This document shows, in pieces, positions 6,625-14,375 of a DNA stretch of 64,000 nucleotides. Every line of letters begins with the position of its first letter. The first letter of the stretch is position 1. Under the pieces are notes generated by a model. It was not told the DNA's origin and did no database searches. It was given only the letters and a program-made list of their open reading frames with translations. The stretch covers positions 88,412 through 152,411 of the forward strand of contig NZ_FPBK01000012.1 of assembly GCF_900116665.1 (NCBI RefSeq). Reading direction: 5' to 3'. The stretch is from Pustulibacterium marinum (lineage in GTDB: Bacteria > Bacteroidota > Bacteroidia > Flavobacteriales > Flavobacteriaceae). The translations under genes were made by a program, and so were the position numbers.

Positions 6625-8244
6625 TTATTTACAATATTTTTTTATTGTCGATTTTAATTCGCTATCAGTATAGTTTGATAAACGGTAAGAATCATTCCAA
6701 TCAGAACAAGCTCCATTCATATCATTTAGCCAAGTTTTGCAATTACCTCTTAACTTTAATAATTGCCAATTTTCACCCATAAAATTAATGGCTAAATCTA
6801 AATCTGATTTGGCTTTTTTCCAGTCTTTTTTAATCATATAGACATAAGCTCGATGCTGATAATAATCACCTTGATTTGGTCTATTTCTTATTGCATAACT
6901 AATATCTTCTAGTGCTTTGTCGTAATCTTGTTTTTTTTCTAGATAAACTCTGTAACGATTAAAGTAATAAATATCATTTCTTGGATTTATTTCAATTGCT
7001 TTACTCAAGTAATTTAAAGCATCATAGTTATTGTCCATTAGGTATGAGAGAATACCCATCACATTGTATGTAGAATGTGAAGACTTATCAGTTTCTACCT
7101 TGTCAGATAGAAGTCGTTGTGCATTTTTAAATTCTTTATTTTCTAATTTGGTCAGTGCAAATTGAACATCATAGTTTTCAGTTTCTTGATTTTCGATATT
7201 TAGATATTTGCTTAAATCTAAATCCATAAAATTCCAAGAACTCGAAATACCTTCCATAATGTTCATTCGTGTTACGGTTTTTGGAATTGGCGGAAAAATA
7301 ATTTTAAATCGCTTTGTTTCACCTAATGCAACTGTGGTACCATTCTCTCTTGAACTACCAATAGAAGAGTTTTTAGCGTAATATTTTTCCATAGTTTTCA
7401 AGTCTTGAATGAAGAACGTTTCGTCAGTGGTGTTCATTTTTGACCATATAAGCATATATTCTCCATAACCCATAGATACATTAGTAAACGAGAAATTTAA
7501 TACGGTTTCATAGTCTTTAAACTCTAGTGAATTCAATACTAATTCTGAATTATCTTGACATCTTTCATTTATGACTATAAAATTGGAATTATTGGAAGCT
7601 GTTAAATTTTTATTTATTGGGTTTAATTTTGAAATCATATTTGCTGAAACAGCAAAGTTCAAATTTTGACCTTCTTTGTATTGAAATGTTGCTACACCTA
7701 TTACATTGCCATCCATTGTCATTACAGGACTTCCACTGCTTCCTGGTGAAATAGGTGCGGTTATTTGAATTACTTTTTCGTAACCGTCAACTTCTCTTAT
7801 AGAGGAAATTATCCCTTCTGAAACAGTGCTCTCAAAACCGTGAGGATTGCCTATTACAAAAATATCTTCTCCCTTATTAACACCAGTGTTTTTTAGATTT
7901 AGAAAGGGAAAAGAAATATTTTCAGAATTTTCAACTCTGAATTTGATTAAATCTGCATCAGAATTGCTTTCTAAAATTTCAACAACTTTGTAGGATTTTT
8001 TATTATTTGTTTTAATAATTGCTTTTGAAGCATTCACTAAAACGTGAAAATTTGAAATTCCTATTCCATTACTATTGATAAAAAATCCAGTTCCTGAACC
8101 GCTTGGAACTCCAAAATCGTCATAGGTAAAAATAGAGAATATCGCTTTCTCGTTTTTGGCTGTTAGGTCTCTCAGATTGTTCTGTGAGTATCCAAAAATT
8201 CCATTAACTACGACTATTAATGAAAAAAATATTTTTTTGGTCAT
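6625..8244 (-). CDS. Secreted trypsin-like (S1C) serine protease with TPR domain
   Basis: 539 residues with a signal peptide (cleavage near GYSQ, residues 18-21). Residues 45-210 form an HtrA/Do-like protease fold with the triad His67 (ISNFHVL), Asp98 (SDADLIKF) and Ser170 (SPGSSGSPV), plus the typical IGNPHGFESTVSEGIISS oxyanion strand. There is no PDZ domain. Instead a beta-rich middle region (about 225-345) is followed by three to four TPRs (about 360-515), for example YDALNYLSKAIEINPRNDIY and YDKALEDISYAIRNRPNQGD. It likely acts in the periplasm or at the surface as a peptidase with a TPR docking platform. It is a single-gene module ending in a terminator inside a type I half-repeat. Confidence 0.85.
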   Translation of the reverse strand: MTKKIFFSLIVVVNGIFGYSQNNLRDLTAKNEKAIFSIFTYDDFGVPSGSGTGFFINSNGIGISNFHVLVNASKAIIKTNNKKSYKVVEILESNSDADLIKFRVENSENISFPFLNLKNTGVNKGEDIFVIGNPHGFESTVSEGIISSIREVDGYEKVIQITAPISPGSSGSPVMTMDGNVIGVATFQYKEGQNLNFAVSANMISKLNPINKNLTASNNSNFIVINERCQDNSELVLNSLEFKDYETVLNFSFTNVSMGYGEYMLIWSKMNTTDETFFIQDLKTMEKYYAKNSSIGSSRENGTTVALGETKRFKIIFPPIPKTVTRMNIMEGISSSWNFMDLDLSKYLNIENQETENYDVQFALTKLENKEFKNAQRLLSDKVETDKSSHSTYNVMGILSYLMDNNYDALNYLSKAIEINPRNDIYYFNRYRVYLEKKQDYDKALEDISYAIRNRPNQGDYYQHRAYVYMIKKDWKKAKSDLDLAINFMGENWQLLKLRGNCKTWLNDMNGACSDWNDSYRLSNYTDSELKSTIKKYCK

Positions 8245-8261
8245 ATTGTTGGTTTTAATGT

Positions 8262-8345
8262 GCTACAACTCGTTTATATCATGAACAAGATATAACTTTT
8301 TACGCGATTTTAATTTTTATTCCAAAAAAATCTTACAAAAAGCCT
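8262..8345 (-). repeat. Type I half repeat at the inner edge of the left array
   Basis: On the minus strand it reads TTTTTTTGGAATAAAAATT, then AAAAAGTTATATCTTGTTCA and TGATATAAACGAGTTG. It matches 44126-44203 (plus strand) nearly base for base over about 70 bp, so the two copies are inverted relative to each other across the central block. Confidence 0.8.
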
Positions 8346-8620
8346 TCTAAAGACCATAGACATACACCTCCAAAAGGAGGAGTTTTGTATAAAAAGATGG
8401 GGTTGGTTTCATCTCTTAGCTAAGGTCCAAAGGAATATCCCTCTGTATGTCGGGTTGGTTACCGATAGGCAGCACACATGCTGGGTGCTTATGGAAGCAA
8501 GTACATCGCTCTTAGAGCGAGGCTTCTTTGTAGCTAATACAATAAAAACCATTACAACAACTAAGATATAAAAAAGTACAACACTCAAGGATACCTTTGT
8601 AGTAGTTGCAGTGGACTCTA
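8330..8620 (-). repeat. Duplicated segment of about 300 bp, copy B
   Basis: Partner of 3185-3500. On this copy the end next to the type I half repeat has a clean hairpin (CCTCCAAAAGGAGG at 8370-8383). Copy A has a degenerate version. Confidence 0.75.
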
Positions 8621-8699
8621 AACCACCTACCAAGGGGTTTGCTCCCAGTTTTGTTCCAGTCTTTCTTGGTAAAATGGCATTTTCGTAAAGGAAATTCAC
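8409..8699 (-). CDS. Possible small one-helix membrane protein, copy B of a duplicated pair
   Basis: 96 residues. The hydrophobic segment VVLFYILVVVMVFIVLATKK and the tail PRSKSDVLASIST, VCCLSV, TYRG match the frame at 3292-3534, while the N-termini are unrelated. A one-base insertion relative to copy A changes the C-terminus. It ends near the type I half repeat that closes the left array. As with copy A, the frame may be coding or may be a by-product of a structured repeat. Nothing indicates a function. Confidence 0.35.
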   Translation of the reverse strand: MNFLYENAILPRKTGTKLGANPLVGGLESTATTTKVSLSVVLFYILVVVMVFIVLATKKPRSKSDVLASISTQHVCCLSVTNPTYRGIFLWTLAKR

Positions 8700-8751
8700 C
8701 GTTTACTGCAACAACAGTGCAACAAACACACAGGGGTGTTTTACGAAAATG
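8678..8751. repeat. Perfect 12-bp inverted repeat with 50-nt loop
   Basis: CATTTTCGTAAA (8678-8689) is exactly complementary to TTTACGAAAATG (8740-8751). The loop contains ACTGCAACAACAGTGC. It lies in otherwise gene-free DNA just inside the left array edge. Confidence 0.7.
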
Positions 8752-9120
8752 TAACATTGAGTCATTTCTTGTAAAACCAGTCACCAAAAGGTATCAACAC
8801 TACCATAAAGGTACAGTAGGGTATTGTTAGATGCAATGTGTCACAAATTTGCACAAATTGGTACAATAGTTTGGTAGTTTGTGCTTTTTTACAGGTATGG
8901 TAGCTATACTGTTGATTAAAAGGTGAATATGGCTTCAAATGATCTTGTATAGAGCTATCATTCGTAATCCAACAAAAACAAGTAGCATGTGCAACGCATG
9001 TCAAAAAAAATAAATACAAAGTCTTAGGTTATAGGGGTTATAGACTAAATTCTGTATCTTTAGCATTCCTGTAACGGCAGCGTAGAAAAGCTTTAAAAAT
9101 AGGGGTAAAACTACCATTGC
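8752..9120. other. Gene-free spacer
   Basis: No convincing reading frame. AT-rich, with one TATCTTTA motif near 9054 that could be a -7 promoter element on the plus strand. No other structure was noticed. Confidence 0.5.
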
Positions 9121-9225
9121 TATAGTAACCTTATAGTAAGTCTATAGTAACTGTATAGTAACGCTATAGTAACCTAACTACGTACTAATTACATACTAAC
9201 TTCATAGTAACTACGGAGTAACTTC
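9121..9225. repeat. Tandem 11-bp repeat, TATAGTAACnn
   Basis: TATAGTAAC/G starts at 9121, 9132, 9143, 9154 and 9165. After a phase shift, degenerate units start at 9182, 9193, 9204 and 9215, always 11 bp apart. Eleven base pairs is close to one helical turn, so the units lie on one face of the DNA upstream of the membrane-protein gene at 9327. Confidence 0.85.
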
Positions 9226-9326
9226 GTGCAAGTATCTACTATGTGTTATAACGAAAAGTTACTATCGGGTGTCGGTATAGTTCAAAATTATAAGTACTTT
9301 CCAAGCAAATTAAATAAACCAACATA

Positions 9327-9704
9327 GTGAGCTTTACCACCATCATCCAAAAAAGAACCTTCATCATACTCGTACTGGTACAGTTGATCTTTACCTTTAT
9401 TGGGGGTATAGAAAATGTAGGAATCAATAAAACGGTTGGTTGGGCTTGGGATATCGCCAATTTTCTGGTATTGTTACGGGTAGGAGACTGGTTGGTTATC
9501 TTAATAGGGTATGGCATCATAGCCATAGCGGGGTATAGAACTTCGTTGTATTTATCACTACTTCAAATTTTTCTGCTTATTGCAATTCTCAGTTTACCGG
9601 GCATTTTTTTTCTGGGAAACTTTGCCGTTTTTGGGTTACACATAGCCGCCTTGGCAGTTTTTATAGGGAATATGCTATGGGCAGTTCGGTATCGAAAATT
9701 CTAA
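9327..9704 (+). CDS. Four-helix small membrane protein, unknown
   Basis: 125 residues from a GTG start. Four hydrophobic helices lie at about 11-27 (TFIILVLVQLIFTFIGG), 42-68, 71-93 and 98-118, with a basic end (VRYRKF). No ATG is available near the N-terminus, and GTG precedes the first helix at a suitable distance. The protein is hydrophobic throughout and has no recognised motif. It is convergent with the doxDA/DsrE-like operon and separated from it by a bidirectional terminator. The 11-bp phased repeats lie about 100 bp upstream. Confidence 0.7.
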   Translation: MSFTTIIQKRTFIILVLVQLIFTFIGGIENVGINKTVGWAWDIANFLVLLRVGDWLVILIGYGIIAIAGYRTSLYLSLLQIFLLIAILSLPGIFFLGNFAVFGLHIAALAVFIGNMLWAVRYRKF

Positions 9705-9716
9705 GCAAAGAGTGAA

Positions 9717-9754
9717 ATACACCTGCATGCCACGCGCATAACATACAGGTGTAT
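9717..9754. terminator. Bidirectional hairpin between convergent genes
   Basis: ATACACCTG (9717-9725) pairs exactly with CAGGTGTAT (9746-9754). It sits between the stop at 9704 (plus) and the stop at 9761 (minus). No long T tract follows on either side, so its strength is uncertain. Confidence 0.6.
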
Positions 9755-9760
9755 AGTAAA

Positions 9761-10171
9761 TTATAGGGTAATGCTTTTATAGCCCTCTTCCTGTTTGGTA
9801 AAGGTATAGAGCAGTCCGTTTTCTATAACAGTGATTCCTTTGACCACAGCAGAGGTATCAATTTTAAATTTGTGGAGTGAAAGGCCGCAGGCCAATAGGG
9901 TTACCTGTTGTTGTTCAGCCATTTCTAGTAAAGGTGCCATTTTGTTGGCATCGGTCAATTCTTGTACCGCTTTCCCACATACAATCACTTCATAGTTACC
10001 CATGCTACTACCATGTTTTGTAGCCAGTTGTTGTGCTGCGAGTAGAATGGGGTGTAGCTGTTGTATATTTCTGGTGATCACTACGTAGTTGTGTGTTTCC
10101 GTTTGTTGTGCAAAAGCATGAGATACACATCCCAAGCATACGAATAAGGTGATTAAAACTAATTTTTTCAT
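9761..10171 (-). CDS. Periplasmic DsrE-like sulfur-relay protein
   Basis: 136 residues. The signal peptide (MKKLVLITLFVCLGCVSHAFAQ) is followed by a DsrE/DsrF-type alpha/beta fold: NYVVITRNIQQL strand, YEVIVCGKAVQEL with a cysteine after the second strand, LLACGLSLHKFKID with the characteristic ACG..L, and GITVIENGLLYTF. DsrE-family proteins carry or sense sulfur on cysteines. The gene lies 6 bp downstream of doxDA and is almost certainly co-transcribed with it, so it may accept or deliver sulfur for the thiosulfate oxidoreductase. That partnership is inferred from position. Confidence 0.8.
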   Translation of the reverse strand: MKKLVLITLFVCLGCVSHAFAQQTETHNYVVITRNIQQLHPILLAAQQLATKHGSSMGNYEVIVCGKAVQELTDANKMAPLLEMAEQQQVTLLACGLSLHKFKIDTSAVVKGITVIENGLLYTFTKQEEGYKSITL

Positions 10172-10177
10172 ACTGAT

Positions 10178-11212
10178 TTATATAGTAAAGTTTGTGGTCC
10201 ATTCAGCACCGCTGATGTCCGTTAATGTAAGTGTATAGGTTCCTTCCGGAAGTGTATTTGACATAGTTGTTGCCATGGGAAGGGTAATGGTAGCCTTTGC
10301 GCCTAGTGGAATGATAAGGCTATGCTTTCCTGGTGCTACCTTGGCAATATAATGATTCTTGATCTGTGCTTTAGGAAACGTAGCTAGCATAGTTCCATCT
10401 AAATACATTACCGTATTGTGGGCAGCATCTTGTATTTGAATACCGATTAAAAAAGATCCGTAGACATCTACGCCATGAGTTCTAAATACGTTGAAGGATA
10501 GGGTGTTGTTGGCATAACCTACTTCCGAAAGTTCAACTGTAGGTCGTATAGATTTGTTATGCAACGTACCCCATACACCTCCATGGAAATGTTGATGGGT
10601 TCCACCGGCAATAAGGAGTAGGCTAATAGCGGTAAGTGCTACCACACCTTGTAGCTTTTTTGCAGGCATAGGAAACGTACCAGAACCTAACCAGGCAAAC
10701 CATTTTGTGGTAGTAAACCGTTTGCTTTGTTGTATCCAGCGTTGATCCAGGCTATAGGTACCACTACCGGTAAAAAAGAGGGTAGACCCTGCTGCTAAGC
10801 CTAGGATTCCTATTTGCCATTCATCTACGCAGGTAGTTCCAAGCCATCCGGAGCCTAGTAGAATGCCCATGGCTAGTGCAAAGGTGCCTATACTTGCCAG
10901 CCGTGTAAAACAACCCAAAAGCAAAAAGAGACCTACCACACCTTCAATAATGGTAAAGATCACCATATTGTACCAAAGTGCTTCCGGGTGGGTAAGCAAG
11001 TATTCAATAAGGCCTTTGATACCCAAGGCATGTGGTAAAAAATGATTGAATTTGACACCAATATAACCGGGTAGGTCGGGGTCTAGTTTGTCCATGAGAA
11101 CGGTGCGCCTCCAAAAGGCAGAAAAATAAGTGTATCCGGTAATCACACGTAGCGATAGGGTAAACAACCCGGCTTGTGAAAAATTGGTATTTTTTTCTAG
11201 TGTATGCATCAT
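10178..11212 (-). CDS. doxDA: Thiosulfate:quinone oxidoreductase fusion DoxDA
   Basis: 344 residues. The N-terminal half is a DoxD-type four-helix membrane domain (RVITGYTYFSAFWRRTVLMD, DPDLPGYIGVKFNHFLPHAL, then IIEGVVGLFLLLGCFTRLA). A further helix (VVALTAISLLLIAGG) leads to a C-terminal DoxA-type periplasmic beta domain (GVWGTLHNKSIRPTVELSEV, YGSFLIGIQIQDAAHNTVMY, PEGTYTLTLTD). In Acidianus, DoxD and DoxA are separate subunits of thiosulfate:quinone oxidoreductase; fused versions are known in Bacteroidota. The enzyme would oxidise thiosulfate and pass electrons to the quinone pool in the inner membrane. The operon order is lipoprotein, doxDA, DsrE-like. Confidence 0.85.
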   Translation of the reverse strand: MMHTLEKNTNFSQAGLFTLSLRVITGYTYFSAFWRRTVLMDKLDPDLPGYIGVKFNHFLPHALGIKGLIEYLLTHPEALWYNMVIFTIIEGVVGLFLLLGCFTRLASIGTFALAMGILLGSGWLGTTCVDEWQIGILGLAAGSTLFFTGSGTYSLDQRWIQQSKRFTTTKWFAWLGSGTFPMPAKKLQGVVALTAISLLLIAGGTHQHFHGGVWGTLHNKSIRPTVELSEVGYANNTLSFNVFRTHGVDVYGSFLIGIQIQDAAHNTVMYLDGTMLATFPKAQIKNHYIAKVAPGKHSLIIPLGAKATITLPMATTMSNTLPEGTYTLTLTDISGAEWTTNFTI

Positions 11213-11288
11213 ATAGATATATAAAGTTGTACAACCCTTTGTAGAAAGGTTGCATAAAATAAATTACAAGTGGCCAAAAAGAGTAGGG

Positions 11289-11669
11289 CTACACGTGTGT
11301 TTTCAACTTTCTATATAATATGTAATAGGGAATTTTGTGGGTATGAGGAGGAGCGTCCTCGTCATACAGCGGAACATCGGTAGTGGTGGTTTCGCTTTGA
11401 TAAAAATACGCAGCAACACTTGCCGGTACCAATATCTTTTCACAGGCAATCTTTACAGTTTCCTGCTGCAATTGACTTTGCTCAAAATGGCAGGTGTTTA
11501 CAGAACTAAGTGTAGTTTTAGAAGGATTCTTCTGTGTAGCAATGCCTAGTTCATTTTGTACAGCCTTACGAACATTACAAGAAGATAGCACCGCGAACAA
11601 GGCCACAAATGCTACAAAAAGCATTTGTATACCTACCGATTTCCTTTGAGTGCTATACAGTGATTTCAT
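11289..11669 (-). CDS. Small lipoprotein of the doxDA operon
   Basis: 126 residues. An N-terminal hydrophobic stretch ends in the lipobox AVLSSC, with the lipidated cysteine at position 31. The mature part is polar with two cysteines (NTCHFEQ, KIACEKIL), a Tyr-rich PVAAYFYQ-like segment and a His-containing end (PPHTHKIPYYILYRKLKTHV). No family is recognised. It lies 76 bp upstream of doxDA on the same strand with no terminator between them, so co-expression is likely. It may be an outer-membrane or periplasmic accessory of sulfur metabolism, but this rests on context alone. Confidence 0.7.
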   Translation of the reverse strand: MKSLYSTQRKSVGIQMLFVAFVALFAVLSSCNVRKAVQNELGIATQKNPSKTTLSSVNTCHFEQSQLQQETVKIACEKILVPASVAAYFYQSETTTTDVPLYDEDAPPHTHKIPYYILYRKLKTHV

Positions 11670-11691
11670 AAGAGACGAATGTAACCAAACA

Positions 11692-11726
11692 AAAAAAGCT
11701 GTGCAAAATTGACACAGCTTTTTTCA
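11692..11726. terminator. Strong bidirectional terminator
   Basis: AAAAAAGCTGTG and CACAGCTTTTTT flank a 9-nt loop, giving an AT-extended stem with T tracts on both strands. It separates the DUF4382 lipoprotein gene from the doxDA operon, which lies downstream on the same strand. Confidence 0.9.
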
Positions 11727-11746
11727 AAATATCTGGGAAACAGCAA

Positions 11747-12547
11747 TTATTCAGTTTCAAAAGTAACGGTATCTACCGTCATGATTTGTCCGTTTACAGC
11801 TACTACATCATACAATACGAGTGCTTCCAAACCAAGGCCCAATGCTGGGGTGAAGGTTAAGGTATAGCTTCCTTCTGGTAAACCATATAAAGCATAAGAA
11901 CCATCAGCATTTGCATAGGTAGAAACTTCTACACTACCGTTGGTAGCGGTTACAAGGGTTGGTATACCTGCTGGTACTACAACACCTTCTATGATCCCTG
12001 TTTCTGCTGTGGCAGTAGCTCTAATGGTTGGTTTTAAAGAGTAACTTCCATTTCCTTGAGTAACAATAGATTCTTCTACATCAAAGTCCAAAATATACTC
12101 ATAGGTGTACCCGGCTTCCAGGGTTTCGTTTACGTTTAATTTCAATCCGGATTGTTGTGCACTTGGAGTTGCAAGATCATAGGTTTCTCCATCTACTACA
12201 ATAGAGTTATCACCTCCTAGAACCAAACGGATTTGAGAAATGGTTCCCGCAGGAATGTCTTCTTCTAGGGCTAATTGTGCATTGGCACCTCCTGTTAATT
12301 GTAAAAGATCATAAGTTTCATCATCAACGTCTAAACTTACTTCGGTATCGTTTGCATATTTAATAACTACATCCTCTACCTCAATGTTCACTGCGTCATA
12401 ATCTCCCGGGGCATCTACCATCTTCACGCTCATTTTGGCGCTGTCTCCTGTGCTAGCTTCAGAATCGTTATCATCATCACTACAAGAAGTGAAAACAAAT
12501 AAACCTGAGAACAGAATGGCTAAGAGTGTTACATTTTTCTTTTTCAT
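11747..12547 (-). CDS. DUF4382 surface lipoprotein
   Basis: 266 residues. The lipoprotein signal ends in FVFTSC with Cys22, followed by SDDDNDSE, an acidic stretch like the lipoprotein export signal used for surface exposure in Bacteroidota. Residues about 35-180 match the DUF4382 pattern (SVKMVDAPGDYDAVNIEVED, LLQLTGGANAQLALEEDIPA, IRLVLGGDNSIVVDGETYDL). A small carboxypeptidase-regulatory-like beta domain follows (VEVSTYANADGSYALYGLPE, GSYTLTFTPA). It is probably an outer-membrane surface protein with no catalytic residues visible. The strong terminator lies directly downstream. Confidence 0.85.
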   Translation of the reverse strand: MKKKNVTLLAILFSGLFVFTSCSDDDNDSEASTGDSAKMSVKMVDAPGDYDAVNIEVEDVVIKYANDTEVSLDVDDETYDLLQLTGGANAQLALEEDIPAGTISQIRLVLGGDNSIVVDGETYDLATPSAQQSGLKLNVNETLEAGYTYEYILDFDVEESIVTQGNGSYSLKPTIRATATAETGIIEGVVVPAGIPTLVTATNGSVEVSTYANADGSYALYGLPEGSYTLTFTPALGLGLEALVLYDVVAVNGQIMTVDTVTFETE

Positions 12548-12935
12548 AACTATTTGTATTTGAATTTTCCGCTAGTCTAGGGCAGTTTCTTGGACCAGCA
12601 AGCCAACTTAACAGATTTTAACGATGGTTGTTAAAAGGGAAAAAACAGAGTTTTCTTTGGGATTTTGTCCCCAAAAAATATGATTGTCAGCACAGTTGCG
12701 GAGCATTTATACCGAAAAAAACTGGGATAAGATTTAACAAGTTGGTTGAAGTTATTTGGAATAGCAAAGCCATGTTTTATAGGCTATGCAGCATAGGTTA
12801 TGTATGGGCACTTTGTATAAAATGGGTATAGAAGGCTATGATTGCTAGTACTATATCTTTTTCCAAACTAGTGCACGTTCGTAGCATGCGTGTACGCAAT
12901 GCTGTTATAGCATAGGGGGTGTTTTTGACGTGTCC
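12548..12935. other. Gene-free spacer, nothing recognised
   Basis: 388 bp between two minus-strand genes. A 67-codon frame exists on the plus strand but has no supporting features. It should contain the promoter of the DUF4382 gene; no clear TTTG/TAnnTTTG pair was found. Confidence 0.5.
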
Positions 12936-13307
12936 TTAAGAAGTGAAAATATCTTCTGCGGGTGTTGAAAAAACATCGTCTTCTTCCGGTAAGTCTAGCA
13001 TTTCTGATTGTTCTATCCAGCGGTTGGCATAGTCTATTCCTTTCTGTAAACTATAATCAGAAGCATAGCGGCGACTGGAAGCTAGTACCAATCCGCCTTT
13101 GGAAACCCTAAAAAAGAATTTGCCACGTGGAGTTTTAGTTTTGGTGATCACAAACATATCGTAATTGTTCTGCAAAGCTTCAATAATGAGTTGGCAATCA
13201 GATTTTCGTTTACAGCTAATGCTGGTAAAAATGATTTTACCTTTTCGATTGCTAAAAACGAACTTATAGTTGCCATCAAATCTTTTATTAATCACAAATA
13301 CGCTCAT
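12936..13307 (-). CDS. DUF1508 (YegP-like) protein
   Basis: 123 residues with two tandem copies of the roughly 50-residue DUF1508/YegP fold. The first is FDGNYKFVFSNRKGKIIFTS followed by CKRKSDCQLIIEALQ. The second is GKFFFRVSKGGLVLASSRRY followed by SLQKGIDYANRW. The usual pattern of each repeat (F..... g.ii..S..y.s...c..gi) is intact, except that the first has ISCKRK in place of the common S..Y. Proteins of this family are small, cytoplasmic and of unknown role. The acidic C-terminal tail (LPEEDDVFSTPAEDIF) is extra. It is transcribed divergently from the sigma factor gene. Confidence 0.8.
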   Translation of the reverse strand: MSVFVINKRFDGNYKFVFSNRKGKIIFTSISCKRKSDCQLIIEALQNNYDMFVITKTKTPRGKFFFRVSKGGLVLASSRRYASDYSLQKGIDYANRWIEQSEMLDLPEEDDVFSTPAEDIFTS

Positions 13308-13584
13308 GACCTATTGGGGGTTTGGGTTTTGATTTTTACAAAACTAACCGAAATCTAAGAAATCTGAAATGGACTAGAAGGAGAGTTATAGTAGAAGAGG
13401 TTATAACACTTTCATATGCATGAAGTTACCAAAGAAGAGAAGTTATCAACACACTACTTTTTGAAGAATTCGTAATGTAAAAAACTTTAAATAACGGATA
13501 TTTAAATAAATGTTCATTCTGTGGGATAATTCTACAAAACAAATCATTTTTGATAGATATTTATTTTTGTATTTAAAAAATTAT

Positions 13585-13592
13585 TAAATTTG
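13585..13592 (+). promoter_or_regulatory. Candidate -7 element ahead of the ECF sigma gene
   Basis: TAAATTTG fits the Bacteroidota TAnnTTTG consensus and is 46 bp from the GTG start at 13638. A TTTTTG lies upstream, but the 15-bp spacing is shorter than usual. The rest of 13308-13584 holds nothing recognisable. Confidence 0.4.
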
Positions 13593-13637
13593 GTCTTAAT
13601 CAGGTTTATTTTGATGATTACATAATTGTAAATCTGA

Positions 13638-14240
13638 GTGAAACCAACTAACAAATTGAATACCGCAAAATCAGACATCATTCTTTGGAAAGAACTTAAG
13701 AAAGGCTCCACTGTGGCGCTTGGCTCTATATACGATATGTATATTGATGAGCTGTTCCTCTATGGATGTAAAGTAACGGCCAATACCGCTATTGTAGAAG
13801 ACGCTATTCATGATTTGTTCCTGGACCTATATAAGTACCATGAAAACCTATCGGATACTTCGAATATTAAGTTCTATTTGTTGAGTTCTTTAAAAAATAG
13901 AATTTTTAAAAGCCCGCTTTACAAAGAGGAGAAATACCAAAGCTCCTTTCAAATAAACAAAAATGTAGTTCCCGAAACTTCAAGTTCTATTGAAGAAGCA
14001 TTTATAGAAGAAGAGCTCTTCCATGAGAACTCAAAAAAAATCTTCCATGCCATGCAGTTGCTTCCAAAAAAGCAACGAGAAGGGGTGCAGCTAAAATACA
14101 TACAAAACAAATCGTACGAGGAAATTGCCGAAATCATGAATGTAAAGGTAGAAACCTGCCGTACTATTGTATATAGAGGTATCAAATCTTTAAAAGAGAT
14201 TTGCGTGCTTTTTATTGGATTGTTTTTAAGTATTTGGTAA
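13638..14240 (+). CDS. ECF sigma factor (FecI-like) controlling the SusCD locus
   Basis: 200 residues. Region 2 is at about 20-85 (LGSIYDMYIDELFLYGCKVT, IVEDAIHDLFLDLYKYHENL, KFYLLSSLKNRIFK). Region 4 is at about 130-185 (AMQLLPKKQREGVQLKYIQN, SYEEIAEIMNVKVETCRTIV, YRGIKSLKE), with the expected helix-turn-helix. The start is GTG, as no ATG lies near the N-terminus. The gene directly precedes a FecR-type anti-sigma gene and a SusC protein with an N-terminal STN domain. This is the classical cell-surface signalling trio, in which substrate binding at SusC releases the sigma factor. Confidence 0.9.
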   Translation: MKPTNKLNTAKSDIILWKELKKGSTVALGSIYDMYIDELFLYGCKVTANTAIVEDAIHDLFLDLYKYHENLSDTSNIKFYLLSSLKNRIFKSPLYKEEKYQSSFQINKNVVPETSSSIEEAFIEEELFHENSKKIFHAMQLLPKKQREGVQLKYIQNKSYEEIAEIMNVKVETCRTIVYRGIKSLKEICVLFIGLFLSIW

Positions 14241-14375
14241 TCCGAAAACCTTATCGTTAATTACTCTCACTACTTTTTGAAATAAATTTTAAAAAAAATG
14301 TAATTTTTTTGTCTATACGCAGTCATGTTTTGACTTTATATAGAAAATGCATGAACGCTTTTAATTGTGTTTTAC

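Noticed and set aside
7600..8100. PDZ domain expected in an HtrA-like protease
   Set aside because: After the protease domain the sequence lacks the GLG carboxylate-binding pattern; the C-terminal part consists of TPRs.
8512..8830. Overlapping 74- to 91-codon frames on both strands near 8.5-8.8 kb
   Set aside because: They overlap the duplicated segment in other frames and are not open in copy A.
12628..12831. 67-codon plus-strand frame in the spacer upstream of the DUF4382 gene
   Set aside because: No recognisable features, unusual composition (many Cys and Trp) and no promoter or terminator. Probably chance.
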